Shown piece by piece: positions 56,274 to 64,000 of a stretch of 64,000 nucleotides of DNA; position 1 is the first letter of the stretch; each line of letters begins with the position of its first letter. The position numbers and the translations under genes were made by a program. The notes below the pieces were generated by a model that ran no database searches, was not told the origin of the DNA, and saw only the letters and a program-made list of their open reading frames with translations. Source of the stretch: Microbacterium atlanticum (GTDB lineage: Bacteria > Actinomycetota > Actinomycetes > Actinomycetales > Microbacteriaceae); contig NZ_CP063813.1 in assembly GCF_015277815.1 (NCBI RefSeq), forward strand, positions 868,001-932,000, in the 5' to 3' direction.

Positions 56274-57035
56274 ATGATCGAACTGTCCATCACCGGCGAT
56301 GTCGCCGAAGTCGTCCTCAACGCGCCGGAGAAGCTCAACGCGCTCTCCCTGCGGGCGCTGGGAGAGATGGATGCCGCGTACCGCAGCGCCGAGGAGGCCG
56401 GCGTCCGTGCTCTCGTCCTGCGCAGCGAGGGGCGCGCGTTCTGCGCGGGCCGCGACATCGCCGGCGTCGACCCGGTCACCGACGACGTGCCGCAGTACCT
56501 CGCCGGTGTGGAGACCCTCATGCGGCGCATCGCCGCCTTCCCGGCGCCCACCTTCGCCGCCGTCCACGGCGCATGCCTCGGGGTGGGGCTCGGCCTCGCG
56601 ATCGCGACCGACGTCGTCTACGTCGCCGACGACGCCAAGATCGGCTCACCGTTCGCGAGCCTCGGCGCCATGCTCGACTCCGGCGGCCACGCCCTCCTGT
56701 ACGAGCGGCTCGGCGCGCACCGTGCCCTCGACCTCATCTACACCGGCGAGCTGATGACCGGGGCGGAAGCGGTCGCGGCGGGGCTGTTCAGCCGGGCGAT
56801 GCCGGTCGAGGAGGTGTTCGACTTCACCCTGCAGCGCGCCACGGTGGCCGCCACCGGCCCTACGGCGGCTTTCGTGGCCTCCAAGCGCCTGATCGCGCGT
56901 CTGCGCGGAGAGCGACTGTGGGATGCCGTGGCCGAAGAGGCACGCAGCCAGGAGGCGCTGCGCACCACCGCCGACTACCGCGAGGGCTTCGCCGCCTTCC
57001 AGCAGAAGCGCAAGCCGGACTTCACCGGCGAGTGA
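56274..57035 (+). CDS. paaG: Enoyl-CoA hydratase/isomerase, phenylacetate pathway
   Basis: 253 residues of the crotonase family: FCAGRDIAGVDPVTDD, HGACLGVGLGLAIATDVVYV and GSPFASLGAMLDSGGHALLYERLG. PaaG isomerises the epoxide to oxepin-CoA; the C-terminus YREGFAAFQQKRKPDFTG is usual. It has a strong GAGGAGG site and follows paaE by 10 bp. The FASLG stretch supplies the Asp-type centre seen in isomerases rather than the Glu of hydratases, which supports PaaG over PaaF. Confidence 0.85.
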   Translation: MIELSITGDVAEVVLNAPEKLNALSLRALGEMDAAYRSAEEAGVRALVLRSEGRAFCAGRDIAGVDPVTDDVPQYLAGVETLMRRIAAFPAPTFAAVHGACLGVGLGLAIATDVVYVADDAKIGSPFASLGAMLDSGGHALLYERLGAHRALDLIYTGELMTGAEAVAAGLFSRAMPVEEVFDFTLQRATVAATGPTAAFVASKRLIARLRGERLWDAVAEEARSQEALRTTADYREGFAAFQQKRKPDFTGE

Positions 57036-57051
57036 CGCGTCCCCGGCCGGG

Positions 57052-58722
57052 TCACGAGTTCACGCGGATGATCTCCTGCTGATACGGCGCGACGACCGCG
57101 CCCGAGATGCGGCAGTCGAGCACGAGGAAGGGACGGGATGCCGCGGGCTCGGCCGTCCAGGTCGCGAGCCGGTCCAGGTCCTCGAGGCGACGCACGACGA
57201 CGCCCTCCGCGCCCACGCCGGACGCGAGCGCGGCGAAGTCGACCTCGGGGATGAGCATCGGCTCCTTCGCGAGGCCCTTCAGCCCGTACAGGTTCACCTC
57301 GGCGCCGTAGGCGGCGTCGTTCCAGACGACCGCGAGCCCGCGACCGCCCGCCACCCGCACGGCACTCTCGAGGTCGGCGAGCGCCATGAGCCCGCCGCCG
57401 TCGCCGGTGGTCAGCACGACCGTCGCCGACGGCTTCGCCAGCGCGGCGCCCGGCACCGAGGGCCAGCCGAGGCCGATGGACTGGAACGCCGTGCCGACCA
57501 TGCTCATGCGGTCGGGGGAGGCGACCGGCCAGTACATGTTCGCCCAGCCGATGAAGTGGCCGCCGTCCGAGACGACCACCCGGTCTTCGGGGAGGAGCGC
57601 TCCGATGCGGGCGGCCACGGCGCGGGGGTCCAGGCGCCCGTCGGGGGCGACGCGCTCGCCGGGCTCGTAGGCCCGCAGCGCCGCCACGTCGATCGACTCG
57701 CGCCAGCCGCTCGAAGCCGCGCCGCGCGCGCGAAGACCCTCGGCGACGGCACGCGCCACGACGGCGGCATCCCCACGAACGAACCCGCCGACGTGCGGGT
57801 GGGTGGCCGCCGCGGTGACATCGACCTGGAACACCCGGGTCCCCGGGGCGAACAGGTCCCCGAAGCGCATCGTGAACTGGTTGAGGGACGCCCCGAACGC
57901 GACGGCCACATCGGCCGAACGCACCAGCTCCATGGCGCCCTCGGCGCCGAAGCCGCCGGTGACGCCCAGGTCGAACTCGCTTCGCGGGAAGACGCCGCGG
58001 CCCAGCGCGGTGGAGGCCGTCACGGCGCCGACCGCGTCGGCGATGTCGCCGAGCGCGGAACCGGCGCCCGAGATCCAGGCGCCGCGGCCGGCGAGCAGGA
58101 ACGGGCGCTGCGCCGTGGCGAGCGCCCCGACGAGCCCGTCGACCGCGCCCTCGGCGAACGGCCCGGTGGGCACGAGCGGCCCGGGCAGCCGCGGCTCCGG
58201 CGCCTCCGGCACCGGCCCGGCGTCGCGCGCGGCCACGTCGTACGGGATCGCCAGCACCGTCGGCACCCGGTAGGTGAGCGCGTGCTCGATCGCGATGACG
58301 GTCGTGGCCGCGGCATCCGCGCGCCCCACGGTGTAGGTGCGGGCGCCCACCGCCGACGCGAGCGCGATCTGGTCGACGTCCCACGGCCGCGGACCCGAGG
58401 TCGGCTCGTCGCCGACGACGAGCACGAGCGGCACGTGCGCCTGCACCGCCTCGGCCAGGGCGGTGAGCGTGTTGGTGAAGCCGGCGCCGTAGGTGGCGGT
58501 CGCGGCGGCGAGACGTCCGGAGGCGCGGTGGTACGCGTCCGCGGCGACGACGCCGCCCGCCTCGTGCCGCACGGCGGTGAAGTGCACGTCGGTCGAGCTC
58601 TCGAGCGCGTCGAGGAAGTAGGCGTTGCCGTTGCCCATCACGCCGAAGACGTGGTCGATGTGCCGGGCCAGGGTGAGGGCGACGTGGGCGGAGACGGAGG
58701 TGGTCGCAGAGACCGCGGGCAT
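57052..58722 (-). CDS. Thiamine-diphosphate-dependent decarboxylase/carboligase of unknown substrate
   Basis: 556 residues in the acetolactate synthase/benzoylformate decarboxylase superfamily. N-terminal: FGVMGNGNAYFLDAL and the cofactor Glu in FTAVRHEAGGVVAADAYHR. Middle domain: LLAGRGAWISGAGS. C-terminal ThDP site: TTGDGGGLMALADLESAV then VWNDAAYGAEVNLYGLKG. ATG 58722 is chosen; the frame is open further upstream. Its position after paa genes suggests an aromatic 2-oxo acid, but the pocket cannot be read from sequence. It is divergent from a NIPSNAP-like gene with a shared dyad. Confidence 0.8.
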   Translation of the reverse strand: MPAVSATTSVSAHVALTLARHIDHVFGVMGNGNAYFLDALESSTDVHFTAVRHEAGGVVAADAYHRASGRLAAATATYGAGFTNTLTALAEAVQAHVPLVLVVGDEPTSGPRPWDVDQIALASAVGARTYTVGRADAAATTVIAIEHALTYRVPTVLAIPYDVAARDAGPVPEAPEPRLPGPLVPTGPFAEGAVDGLVGALATAQRPFLLAGRGAWISGAGSALGDIADAVGAVTASTALGRGVFPRSEFDLGVTGGFGAEGAMELVRSADVAVAFGASLNQFTMRFGDLFAPGTRVFQVDVTAAATHPHVGGFVRGDAAVVARAVAEGLRARGAASSGWRESIDVAALRAYEPGERVAPDGRLDPRAVAARIGALLPEDRVVVSDGGHFIGWANMYWPVASPDRMSMVGTAFQSIGLGWPSVPGAALAKPSATVVLTTGDGGGLMALADLESAVRVAGGRGLAVVWNDAAYGAEVNLYGLKGLAKEPMLIPEVDFAALASGVGAEGVVVRRLEDLDRLATWTAEPAASRPFLVLDCRISGAVVAPYQQEIIRVNS

Positions 58723-58820
58723 GGCGGAGCCTTTCGAGACGGAACGGATGTCGAGGCCGTATGTGTCTCGCGCGTGCGCGCTGCGTGCCCATTTTTCGAG
58801 CACCGGCGGGACGTTCCCTC

Positions 58821-58846
58821 CGGACGTCACGAGTATAGGACGTCCG
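58821..58846. promoter_or_regulatory. Dyad flanking the -10 of the NIPSNAP-like gene
   Basis: Perfect 8-bp arms CGGACGTC (58821-58828) and GACGTCCG (58839-58846) surround ACGAGTATAG; the -10 TATAGG (58834-58839) lies across the spacer. A repressor bound here would block transcription. It is shared with the divergent ThDP gene. Confidence 0.6.
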
Positions 58847-58859
58847 CCAAGATGGAGGG

Positions 58860-59168
58860 ATGAAGACGATCCAGCTGCGCCGGTACACGCTCGTCGAGGG
58901 GGAGTACGACGCGTTCGTCTCCTGGTGGGGCACGTGGATGCCGAAGGTGCGGCCGGCCGCCGGCTTCACCATCGAATTCGCCTACGGTCTGCCCGAGACG
59001 AACGAGTTCGTGTGGGCGGTCAGCGCGCCGGGCGACGAGGACGCCTTCCTGTCCCTCGAGAAGGACTACATGGCGTCGGAGCCGCGCGCCGAGGCGTTCG
59101 CCGGTGTTCCGCAGCGCGTCGCCGAGTACAACATCCGCTTCGTCACGGAGTTCCCGACGACTGCCTGA
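58860..59168 (+). CDS. NIPSNAP-like small protein
   Basis: 102 residues, dimeric alpha/beta barrel pattern: MKTIQLRRYTLVEGEYDAF, WWGTWMPKVRPAAGFTIEFA, EFVWAVSAPGDEDAFLSLEKDY and VAEYNIRFV. The family binds small or reactive metabolites; its exact role is unknown. The -10 is about 20 bases before the ATG, and the only weak ribosome site is GGAGGG. Divergence from a ThDP enzyme suggests a joint function. Confidence 0.7.
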   Translation: MKTIQLRRYTLVEGEYDAFVSWWGTWMPKVRPAAGFTIEFAYGLPETNEFVWAVSAPGDEDAFLSLEKDYMASEPRAEAFAGVPQRVAEYNIRFVTEFPTTA

Positions 59169-59177
59169 GCGGACGAC

Positions 59178-59891
59178 TCAGCCCCCGAGTGCCTCGCGGA
59201 TCGCCGCGGCAGACACCGCCAGGCGCGCGGCGATCTCGGCGTCGCCGTGCGCGCTGGCCACGAACACCACCGCGATCGCCGCGGGACCGCGGCCGCGCAC
59301 GCGGAGCGGAACGGCCACCGCCCGCAGGCTCGGGATGACCTCGTCGTGGCTTGTCGCGTAGCCGCGGGTGGCGGCATCCCGGATCTCGTGCGCCAGCTGC
59401 TCGCCGACGTCGGCCGGCCAGGAAGTCTCGGGCATCAGCGACAGGATCGCCTTGCCGGGGGCCCCGCGCGTGACCGGATGTCTCGTCCCCGGACGCTGGG
59501 CGACCGGGTTCACCGCATGACGCGGCTCGACGCTGGACAGCGTCACGCACTCGTCGTGGTCGAGCACCGCGAGGAAGCACGTCACGCCCAGGTCCCCGGC
59601 GACCGCAGTGAGCTCGGGGAGGGCCTCCGCCTGCAGGTCGTGGGCGACGCCGGCGGCGAGGGCGGCCATGCGCGCGCCGAGCTCGACCCGGCCCGCCGAG
59701 TCGCGCTCTGTGAGCCCGTGATCCTCGAGGGTGCGCAGCAGCCGGTAGGCGACCGAGCGGTGCACGTCGAGGCGGCGCGCGATCTCGTCGATCGTGAGGG
59801 GGCCGCGCGCGTCGGCGAGGACTTCGAGGATCCGGATGCCGCGACTGAGCGTCTGCGACGCCGGCGCGGCGGTGGCGGGCGAAGGGGGCAT
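59178..59891 (-). CDS. IclR-family transcriptional regulator
   Basis: 237 residues. The helix-turn-helix is at about 15-65 (LSRGIRILEVLADARGPLTIDEIARRLDVHRSVAYRLL), then an IclR effector domain (GVTCFLAVLDHDECVTLSS, HPVTRGAPGKAILSL). It is divergent from the monooxygenase gene, and the gap carries two inverted repeats, so it probably controls 3-hydroxybenzoate use. ATG 59891 is used. Confidence 0.9.
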   Translation of the reverse strand: MPPSPATAAPASQTLSRGIRILEVLADARGPLTIDEIARRLDVHRSVAYRLLRTLEDHGLTERDSAGRVELGARMAALAAGVAHDLQAEALPELTAVAGDLGVTCFLAVLDHDECVTLSSVEPRHAVNPVAQRPGTRHPVTRGAPGKAILSLMPETSWPADVGEQLAHEIRDAATRGYATSHDEVIPSLRAVAVPLRVRGRGPAAIAVVFVASAHGDAEIAARLAVSAAAIREALGG

Positions 59892-59907
59892 CTCTGGTCT
59901 CGCGCTC

Positions 59908-59936
59908 TTGCCGCGACGCGGCGGGTCGTATACGAT
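59908..59936 (+). promoter_or_regulatory. Promoter of the 3-hydroxybenzoate monooxygenase gene
   Basis: TTGCCG (59908-59913), 17-bp spacer, TACGAT (59931-59936). The -10 lies in the palindrome TCGTATACGA (59926-59935). Confidence 0.65.
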
Positions 59937-59938
59937 CT

Positions 59939-59977
59939 GTTCAATAGTAGAACGGTGTGTTCGAATATAGAACACAC
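59939..59977. promoter_or_regulatory. Two inverted repeats, probable IclR operators
   Basis: GTTC-7 nt-GAAC (59939-59953) and GTGTGTTC-7 nt-GAACACAC (59955-59977) have the same spacer length and centres 20 bp apart, two DNA turns. They follow the -10, so binding should repress the monooxygenase gene. Confidence 0.75.
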
Positions 59978-60023
59978 CCCTCCGGCCCACAAGCCCTCGA
60001 CACCGTCGTCCGAGGAGGACACG

Positions 60024-61937
60024 ATGCAGTTCCACCACCACGGCTACGTCTCGGGCGATCCCCGCGTGCAGGACGCCGCCGGCACCGGCATCGACCGACC
60101 GGCCGAGCTCCCCGACGAGATGGACGTGCTCATCGTCGGCTCCGGCCCGGCCGGCATGCTCCTGGCTGCCCAGATGTCCCAGTTCCCCGGCGTCACCACC
60201 CGCATCGTCGAGCGGCGCGACGGGCGCCTCGTGCTCGGGCAGGCGGACGGCATCCAGCCACGGAGCGTCGAGACCTTCCAGGCCTTCGGCTTCGCCGAGG
60301 CGATCATCGCCGAGGCGTACAACATCGCCTACATGAACTTCTGGGGCCCCGACCCCGAGAACCCGCGCAACATCGTCCGCACCGCGCGCACCGAGGACTA
60401 CGCCTTCAAGATCAGCGAGTTCCCGCACCTGATCGTGAACCAGGCGCGCGTGCTGGACTACTTCGCCGACGCCGCCGCGAAGGGCCCGGGGCGCATCGTG
60501 CCCGACTACGGGATCGAGTTCGTCGGCCTCACCGTGCACCCCGGGGGCGATCACCCCGTCGAGGTGCGGCTGCGTCACGTCGCGGGACCCCGCGCCGGAG
60601 AGGAGCGCACCGTGCGCGCCAAGTACGTCGTCGGCTCCGACGGCGCCCGCAGCGGCGTGCGCGAGGCCATCGGCCGCAAGCACGTCGGGCAGTTCGCGGC
60701 GCACGCCTGGGGCGTCATGGACGTCCTGGTCAACACCGACTTCCCCGACTGGCGCACCAAGTGCGCGATCAACTCGACCGCCGGCAACATCCTCCACATC
60801 CCCCGCGAGGGCGGCTACCTCAGCCGCATGTACATCGACCTCGGCGAGGTGGCCGCCGACGACGACCACCGGGTGCGCCGGACGCCGATCGAAGAGATCA
60901 TCCGCCGCGCCAACGAGATCCTCCACCCCTACGCGATCGACGTGAAGCAGGTCGCGTGGCACAGCGTGTACGAGGTCGGCCATCGCGTCACCGACAAGTT
61001 CGACGACGTCGACGTCGACCAGGGCCACGCCCCGCGGGTGTTCCTCACCGGAGACGCGTGCCACACCCACAGCGCCAAGGCCGGCCAGGGCATGAACGTC
61101 TCGATGCAGGACGGCTTCAACCTCGGCTGGAAGCTGGGGCACGTCCTCACGGGGCTCAGTCCCGCGTCGCTGCTCGAGACGTACTCGGCGGAGCGTCAGC
61201 CGGTCGCGCAGCAGCTCATCGACTTCGACCGGGAGTGGTCCACGCTGATGGCGCGAAAGCCCGAGGAGATCTCCGACCCCCAGGAGCTCGCGAACTACTA
61301 CCTCGGCACCGCCGAGTTCCCGTCCGGGTTCATGACCCAGTACGGCCCGTCGATGATCGTGACGGATGCCTCCCACCAGGGCCTGGCCGAGGGCTTCCCG
61401 CTGGGCAAGCGCTTCAAGTCCGTCGAGGTGGTCCGGGTGTGCGACGGCAACCCGGTGCACCTGGGCCACCACGCCAAGGCCGACGGACGCTGGCGGATCT
61501 ACGCCTTCGCCGACGCACAGCCGGCGGGCGAGGCATCCGCTCTGTCGGAGTGGGCGACGTTCATGGCCTCTCCCGGATCCCCGGTCGCCCGCTTCACCCC
61601 GGAGGCGGCGGACGCCGACGCGGTGTTCGACGTGAAGGTGATCTACCAGCAGGCGCACGAGGACGTCGACGTCACCCGCGTGCCCGAGCTCTTCCTGCCG
61701 AAGACCGGACCGCTGGGCCTCACCGACTGGGAGAAGGTCTACGCCGCCGCGCCGAGCGCGTGGACGACTGCCGACATCTTCGCCGAGCGCGGGCTCTCGC
61801 GCGACGGCGTGGTCGTCGTGGTGCGGCCCGACCAGTACGTCGCGGGCATCTTCCCGCTCACGGCGACCGACGAGCTGACTTCATTCCTGGAGGGTGCGTT
61901 CCTGTCGCAGCGCGAACCCGCGGTCGTGCCGGGCTGA
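60024..61937 (+). CDS. mobA: 3-hydroxybenzoate 4-monooxygenase-like FAD enzyme
   Basis: 637 residues, matching the 639-residue MobA group of the phenol 2-monooxygenase-like family. FAD motifs: DVLIVGSGPAGMLLAAQM, QADGIQPRSVETFQAFG, VGSDGARSGVREAIG and VFLTGDACHTHSAKAGQGMN, with a thioredoxin-like C-terminal domain from about 470. It hydroxylates 3-hydroxybenzoate to protocatechuate, or a similar substrate. ATG 60024 has GAGGAGGA. IclR control is inferred from the gap. Confidence 0.82.
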   Translation: MQFHHHGYVSGDPRVQDAAGTGIDRPAELPDEMDVLIVGSGPAGMLLAAQMSQFPGVTTRIVERRDGRLVLGQADGIQPRSVETFQAFGFAEAIIAEAYNIAYMNFWGPDPENPRNIVRTARTEDYAFKISEFPHLIVNQARVLDYFADAAAKGPGRIVPDYGIEFVGLTVHPGGDHPVEVRLRHVAGPRAGEERTVRAKYVVGSDGARSGVREAIGRKHVGQFAAHAWGVMDVLVNTDFPDWRTKCAINSTAGNILHIPREGGYLSRMYIDLGEVAADDDHRVRRTPIEEIIRRANEILHPYAIDVKQVAWHSVYEVGHRVTDKFDDVDVDQGHAPRVFLTGDACHTHSAKAGQGMNVSMQDGFNLGWKLGHVLTGLSPASLLETYSAERQPVAQQLIDFDREWSTLMARKPEEISDPQELANYYLGTAEFPSGFMTQYGPSMIVTDASHQGLAEGFPLGKRFKSVEVVRVCDGNPVHLGHHAKADGRWRIYAFADAQPAGEASALSEWATFMASPGSPVARFTPEAADADAVFDVKVIYQQAHEDVDVTRVPELFLPKTGPLGLTDWEKVYAAAPSAWTTADIFAERGLSRDGVVVVVRPDQYVAGIFPLTATDELTSFLEGAFLSQREPAVVPG

Positions 61938-62004
61938 GGGTCTCCGCGGCGGCGAAACCATCGCCTCCGGTGTACATCGCGTATATCGGCCGCTCCGGCG
62001 GCGG

Positions 62005-62021
62005 CGGGTCACAATGACCCG
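62005..62021. promoter_or_regulatory. Small perfect palindrome upstream of the dehydrogenase
   Basis: CGGGTCA-caa-TGACCCG, 7-bp arms, 60 bp before the GTG start, overlapping a -10-like CACAAT. Candidate operator; no regulator is assigned. Confidence 0.45.
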
Positions 62022-62081
62022 TAGACATCGAATCAGCGGGTGCCGCGAGCGGCGGCATCCGAAACCGACGAGGGAGTCCCC

Positions 62082-63563
62082 GTGACCACGACGACCACCG
62101 AAACCCGTGAGTCCGAGCTGCTGGCGGCCGTGCCCGACGGTCTGTTCATCGGCGGCCAGTGGCGTGCGGCGACCGGCGGCAAGACGCTGAAGGTCTACGA
62201 CCCCTCCAACGGCGAGGTCGTCAAGGAGATCGCGAGCGCGTCACCCGAGGACGGCAAGGCGGCCCTGGACGCCGCGGTCGACGCCTTCCCGGCGTGGGCG
62301 GCGACGCCTGCGCGCGAGCGCGCCGAGATCCTGCGGCGCGCGTTCGACCTGCTGCAGGAGCGCAAGGAGGAGTTCGCGCTGCTCATGACGGTCGAGATGG
62401 GCAAGCCGCTGGCCGAGGCGCGCGGCGAGGTGGCCTACGGCGGCGAGTTCCTGCGCTGGTTCAGCGAGGAGACCGTCCGCGTGCAGGGCCGGTACGGCGC
62501 TAACCCGGAGGGCACCGGCCGCATGATCGTGTCGCAGCACCCGGTCGGCCCGTGCTTCCTCATCACGCCGTGGAACTTCCCGCTGGCCATGGCGACGCGC
62601 AAGATCGCGCCGGCGCTGGCCGCAGGGTGCACCGTGGTCATCAAGCCCGCCGAGCTGACCCCCCTGACCACCCTGTACTTCGCGAAGCTGCTCGAGGACG
62701 CCGGCGTTCCCGCCGGCGTGGTCAACGTGTTCACCACCTCGACCTCCGGTGCGGTGTCGGAGCCGATCATCCGCGACCCGCGGCTGCGGAAGCTGTCGTT
62801 CACCGGCTCGACGCAGGTCGGCCAGCGCCTGCTGGAGCAGGCGGCGCAGGGCGTGCTGCGCACGTCGATGGAACTCGGCGGCAACGCCCCGTTCGTGGTG
62901 TTCGACGACGCCGACCTCGACAAGGCGGTCGACGGTGCGATGCTCGCCAAGTTCCGCAACATCGGCCAGGCCTGCACGGCCGCCAACCGCTTCATCGTGC
63001 ACCGCTCGGTCGCCGACGAGTTCGCCCGCCGGGTCACCGAGCGGGTGAAGGGCTTCACCGTCGGACGCGGGACCGAGGAGGGCGTCACCATCGGACCGCT
63101 CATCGACGACCGCGCCGTGGCGAAGGCGTCGCAGCTCGTGCAGGACGCCGTCCAGCGCGGAGCGAAGGTCGCCACCGGCGGCAAGGAGGTCGAGGGCCCC
63201 GGCACCTTCTACGAGCCCACCGTCGTCACCGACGTGCAGCCCGGCTCCGACATCCTCCGCGAGGAGATCTTCGGACCGGTGCTCGCGATCATCCCCTTCG
63301 ACACCGAGGACGACGCGGTGCGCATCGCCAACGACACGGAGTACGGCCTCGTCTCGTACGTCTTCACCGAGAGCCTCGCCCGCGGCCAGCGCATGATCGA
63401 GCGCCTCGAGACCGGCATGATGGGCCTGAACGTGGGCGTCGTCTCCAACGCCGCCGCCCCGTTCGGCGGCTGGAAGATGTCGGGCCTGGGGCGCGAGGGC
63501 GGCGCCGAGGGCATCCACGAGTACCTGCAGACCAAGTACACGCTGACCCCGAATCCCTTCTGA
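62082..63563 (+). CDS. gabD: Succinate-semialdehyde dehydrogenase
   Basis: 493 residues, aldehyde dehydrogenase family: FLITPWNFPLAMATRKIAPA, KLSFTGSTQVGQRL, MELGGNAPFVVFDDAD, NIGQACTAANRF (catalytic Cys) and GGWKMSGLGREGG, as in NAD(P) SSADH. HpaI yields succinic semialdehyde, so this enzyme may close the homoprotocatechuate pathway. GTG 62082 follows AGGGAG. Confidence 0.85.
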   Translation: MTTTTTETRESELLAAVPDGLFIGGQWRAATGGKTLKVYDPSNGEVVKEIASASPEDGKAALDAAVDAFPAWAATPARERAEILRRAFDLLQERKEEFALLMTVEMGKPLAEARGEVAYGGEFLRWFSEETVRVQGRYGANPEGTGRMIVSQHPVGPCFLITPWNFPLAMATRKIAPALAAGCTVVIKPAELTPLTTLYFAKLLEDAGVPAGVVNVFTTSTSGAVSEPIIRDPRLRKLSFTGSTQVGQRLLEQAAQGVLRTSMELGGNAPFVVFDDADLDKAVDGAMLAKFRNIGQACTAANRFIVHRSVADEFARRVTERVKGFTVGRGTEEGVTIGPLIDDRAVAKASQLVQDAVQRGAKVATGGKEVEGPGTFYEPTVVTDVQPGSDILREEIFGPVLAIIPFDTEDDAVRIANDTEYGLVSYVFTESLARGQRMIERLETGMMGLNVGVVSNAAAPFGGWKMSGLGREGGAEGIHEYLQTKYTLTPNPF

Positions 63564-63591
63564 CGCGCAGCCGCAGGACATAATGGGGCGC

Positions 63592-63861
63592 ATGTCCTCC
63601 TCCGTCGAACGTCGCTCGAATCCGACGGCCTGGGCCGCGTTCTGGATCGCGCTGGCCGGCCTCGTCCTCATGCCCATCCCGCTGTTCATCGGCCTGATCC
63701 TCGGCGGCGGCCTCTCGATCGTCGCCGCGGTGCTCGCCGTGATCGGGCTCTTCAAGGGCCTCGCGCGCAACGGCAAGGGGATCGCCCCGGTGGTGTTCGC
63801 CGCGATCTTCATCGCGCTGACGTGGGGCGGCATCTCGCTCGGCGGCGGCACGATCTGGTAG
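63592..63861 (+). CDS. Small two-to-three-helix membrane protein
   Basis: 89 residues: AAFWIALAGLVLMPIPLFIG, LSIVAAVLAVIGLFKGL and VVFAAIFIALTWGG. A -10-like CATAAT lies about 7 bases before ATG 63592, suggesting a leaderless mRNA; ATG 63583 is the alternative. Function unknown. Confidence 0.65.
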   Translation: MSSSVERRSNPTAWAAFWIALAGLVLMPIPLFIGLILGGGLSIVAAVLAVIGLFKGLARNGKGIAPVVFAAIFIALTWGGISLGGGTIW

Positions 63862-63902
63862 GTCCCCGGACGTCGGCATCGCCATCGCCCTCGGAGTGAG
63901 CG

Positions 63903-64000
63903 GATGAGACCCCTTCGGTACGCGATCAACGTCACCCTCGACGGCTGCTGCCACCACGAGGCCGGCCTCGCGCCCGACGAGGAGTCGATGCGCTACTGGA
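63903..64000 (+). CDS. Dihydrofolate reductase / RibD C-terminal-like protein (3' cut by window edge)
   Basis: Only 32 residues are visible, MRPLRYAINVTLDGCCHHEA and then GLAPDEESMRYW. This start is characteristic of the actinobacterial dihydrofolate reductase family proteins (RibD_C fold) of unspecified activity. The rest lies beyond the window. Confidence 0.65.

Overview
The window is about 64 kb of very GC-rich (around 70%) DNA from an actinobacterium, most likely Microbacteriaceae and probably Microbacterium. The evidence is a type VII secretion locus without a mycobacterial PE/PPE set, a monomeric isocitrate dehydrogenase, GTG starts with ATGA/GTGA overlaps, leaderless-looking small genes, and a strong excess of the heptamer GGATGCC/GGCATCC. 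No tRNA, rRNA, CRISPR array or transposase was found.

Layout. (1) 1-6400: end of a type VII secretion locus. It holds the C-terminal part of EccC, two almost identical WXG100 genes 4.05 kb apart with matching palindromic promoters, and between them a WXG100-like partner, a large putative secreted protein and three unrecognised genes. (2) 6495-12600: alkylation repair (Ada-AlkA fusion, O6-methylguanine methyltransferase), then a heterodimeric ABC exporter behind a long leader with a 5' stem-loop, a 32-codon leader peptide and a possible attenuator. (3) 12668-20718: sugar kinase, tandem-repeat array, winged-helix/nuclease-like protein, acetyl esterase, acetyltransferase, icd and an L,D-transpeptidase. 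(4) 20903-34005: amino-sugar use: ROK regulator, sugar ABC importer, ROK kinase, nagB and, further on, nagA and a GH20 hexosaminidase. A 19-bp site is shared by the regulator gene and the hexosaminidase gene. Inserted here are an FAD oxidase and a membrane-anchored ECF sigma factor with an Asn-Pro-Asn-Ala repeat tail. (5) 34098-36499: ZTP riboswitch, glyA, folD. (6) 36658-39026: a truncated sigma factor gene, a membrane protein and a transglutaminase-like protein. (7) 39087-63563: an aromatic-catabolism island. It has the homoprotocatechuate meta-cleavage genes (hpaI-H-D-E, gntR, hpaG-like fusion) with a divergent transporter; the phenylacetyl-CoA genes (paaF-H-Z-I, paaA-E, paaG) under a TetR regulator with two matching operators; a ThDP enzyme divergent from a NIPSNAP-like gene; an IclR regulator divergent from a 3-hydroxybenzoate-4-monooxygenase-like gene; and a semialdehyde dehydrogenase. 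(8) The right edge has a small membrane protein and the start of a dihydrofolate-reductase-like gene.

How it fits together. Chitin or peptidoglycan amino sugars would be cut by the hexosaminidase, imported, phosphorylated, deacetylated (NagA) and deaminated (NagB). 4-Hydroxyphenylacetate, phenylacetate and 3-hydroxybenzoate would feed central metabolism through the island. hpaB/C, hpaF, paaK, paaJ and protocatechuate ring-cleavage genes are not in the window, so the pathways need genes elsewhere. The items that look least ordinary are the membrane sigma factor, the leader-controlled exporter, the duplicated WXG100 promoter units and the FAH-RraA fusion.
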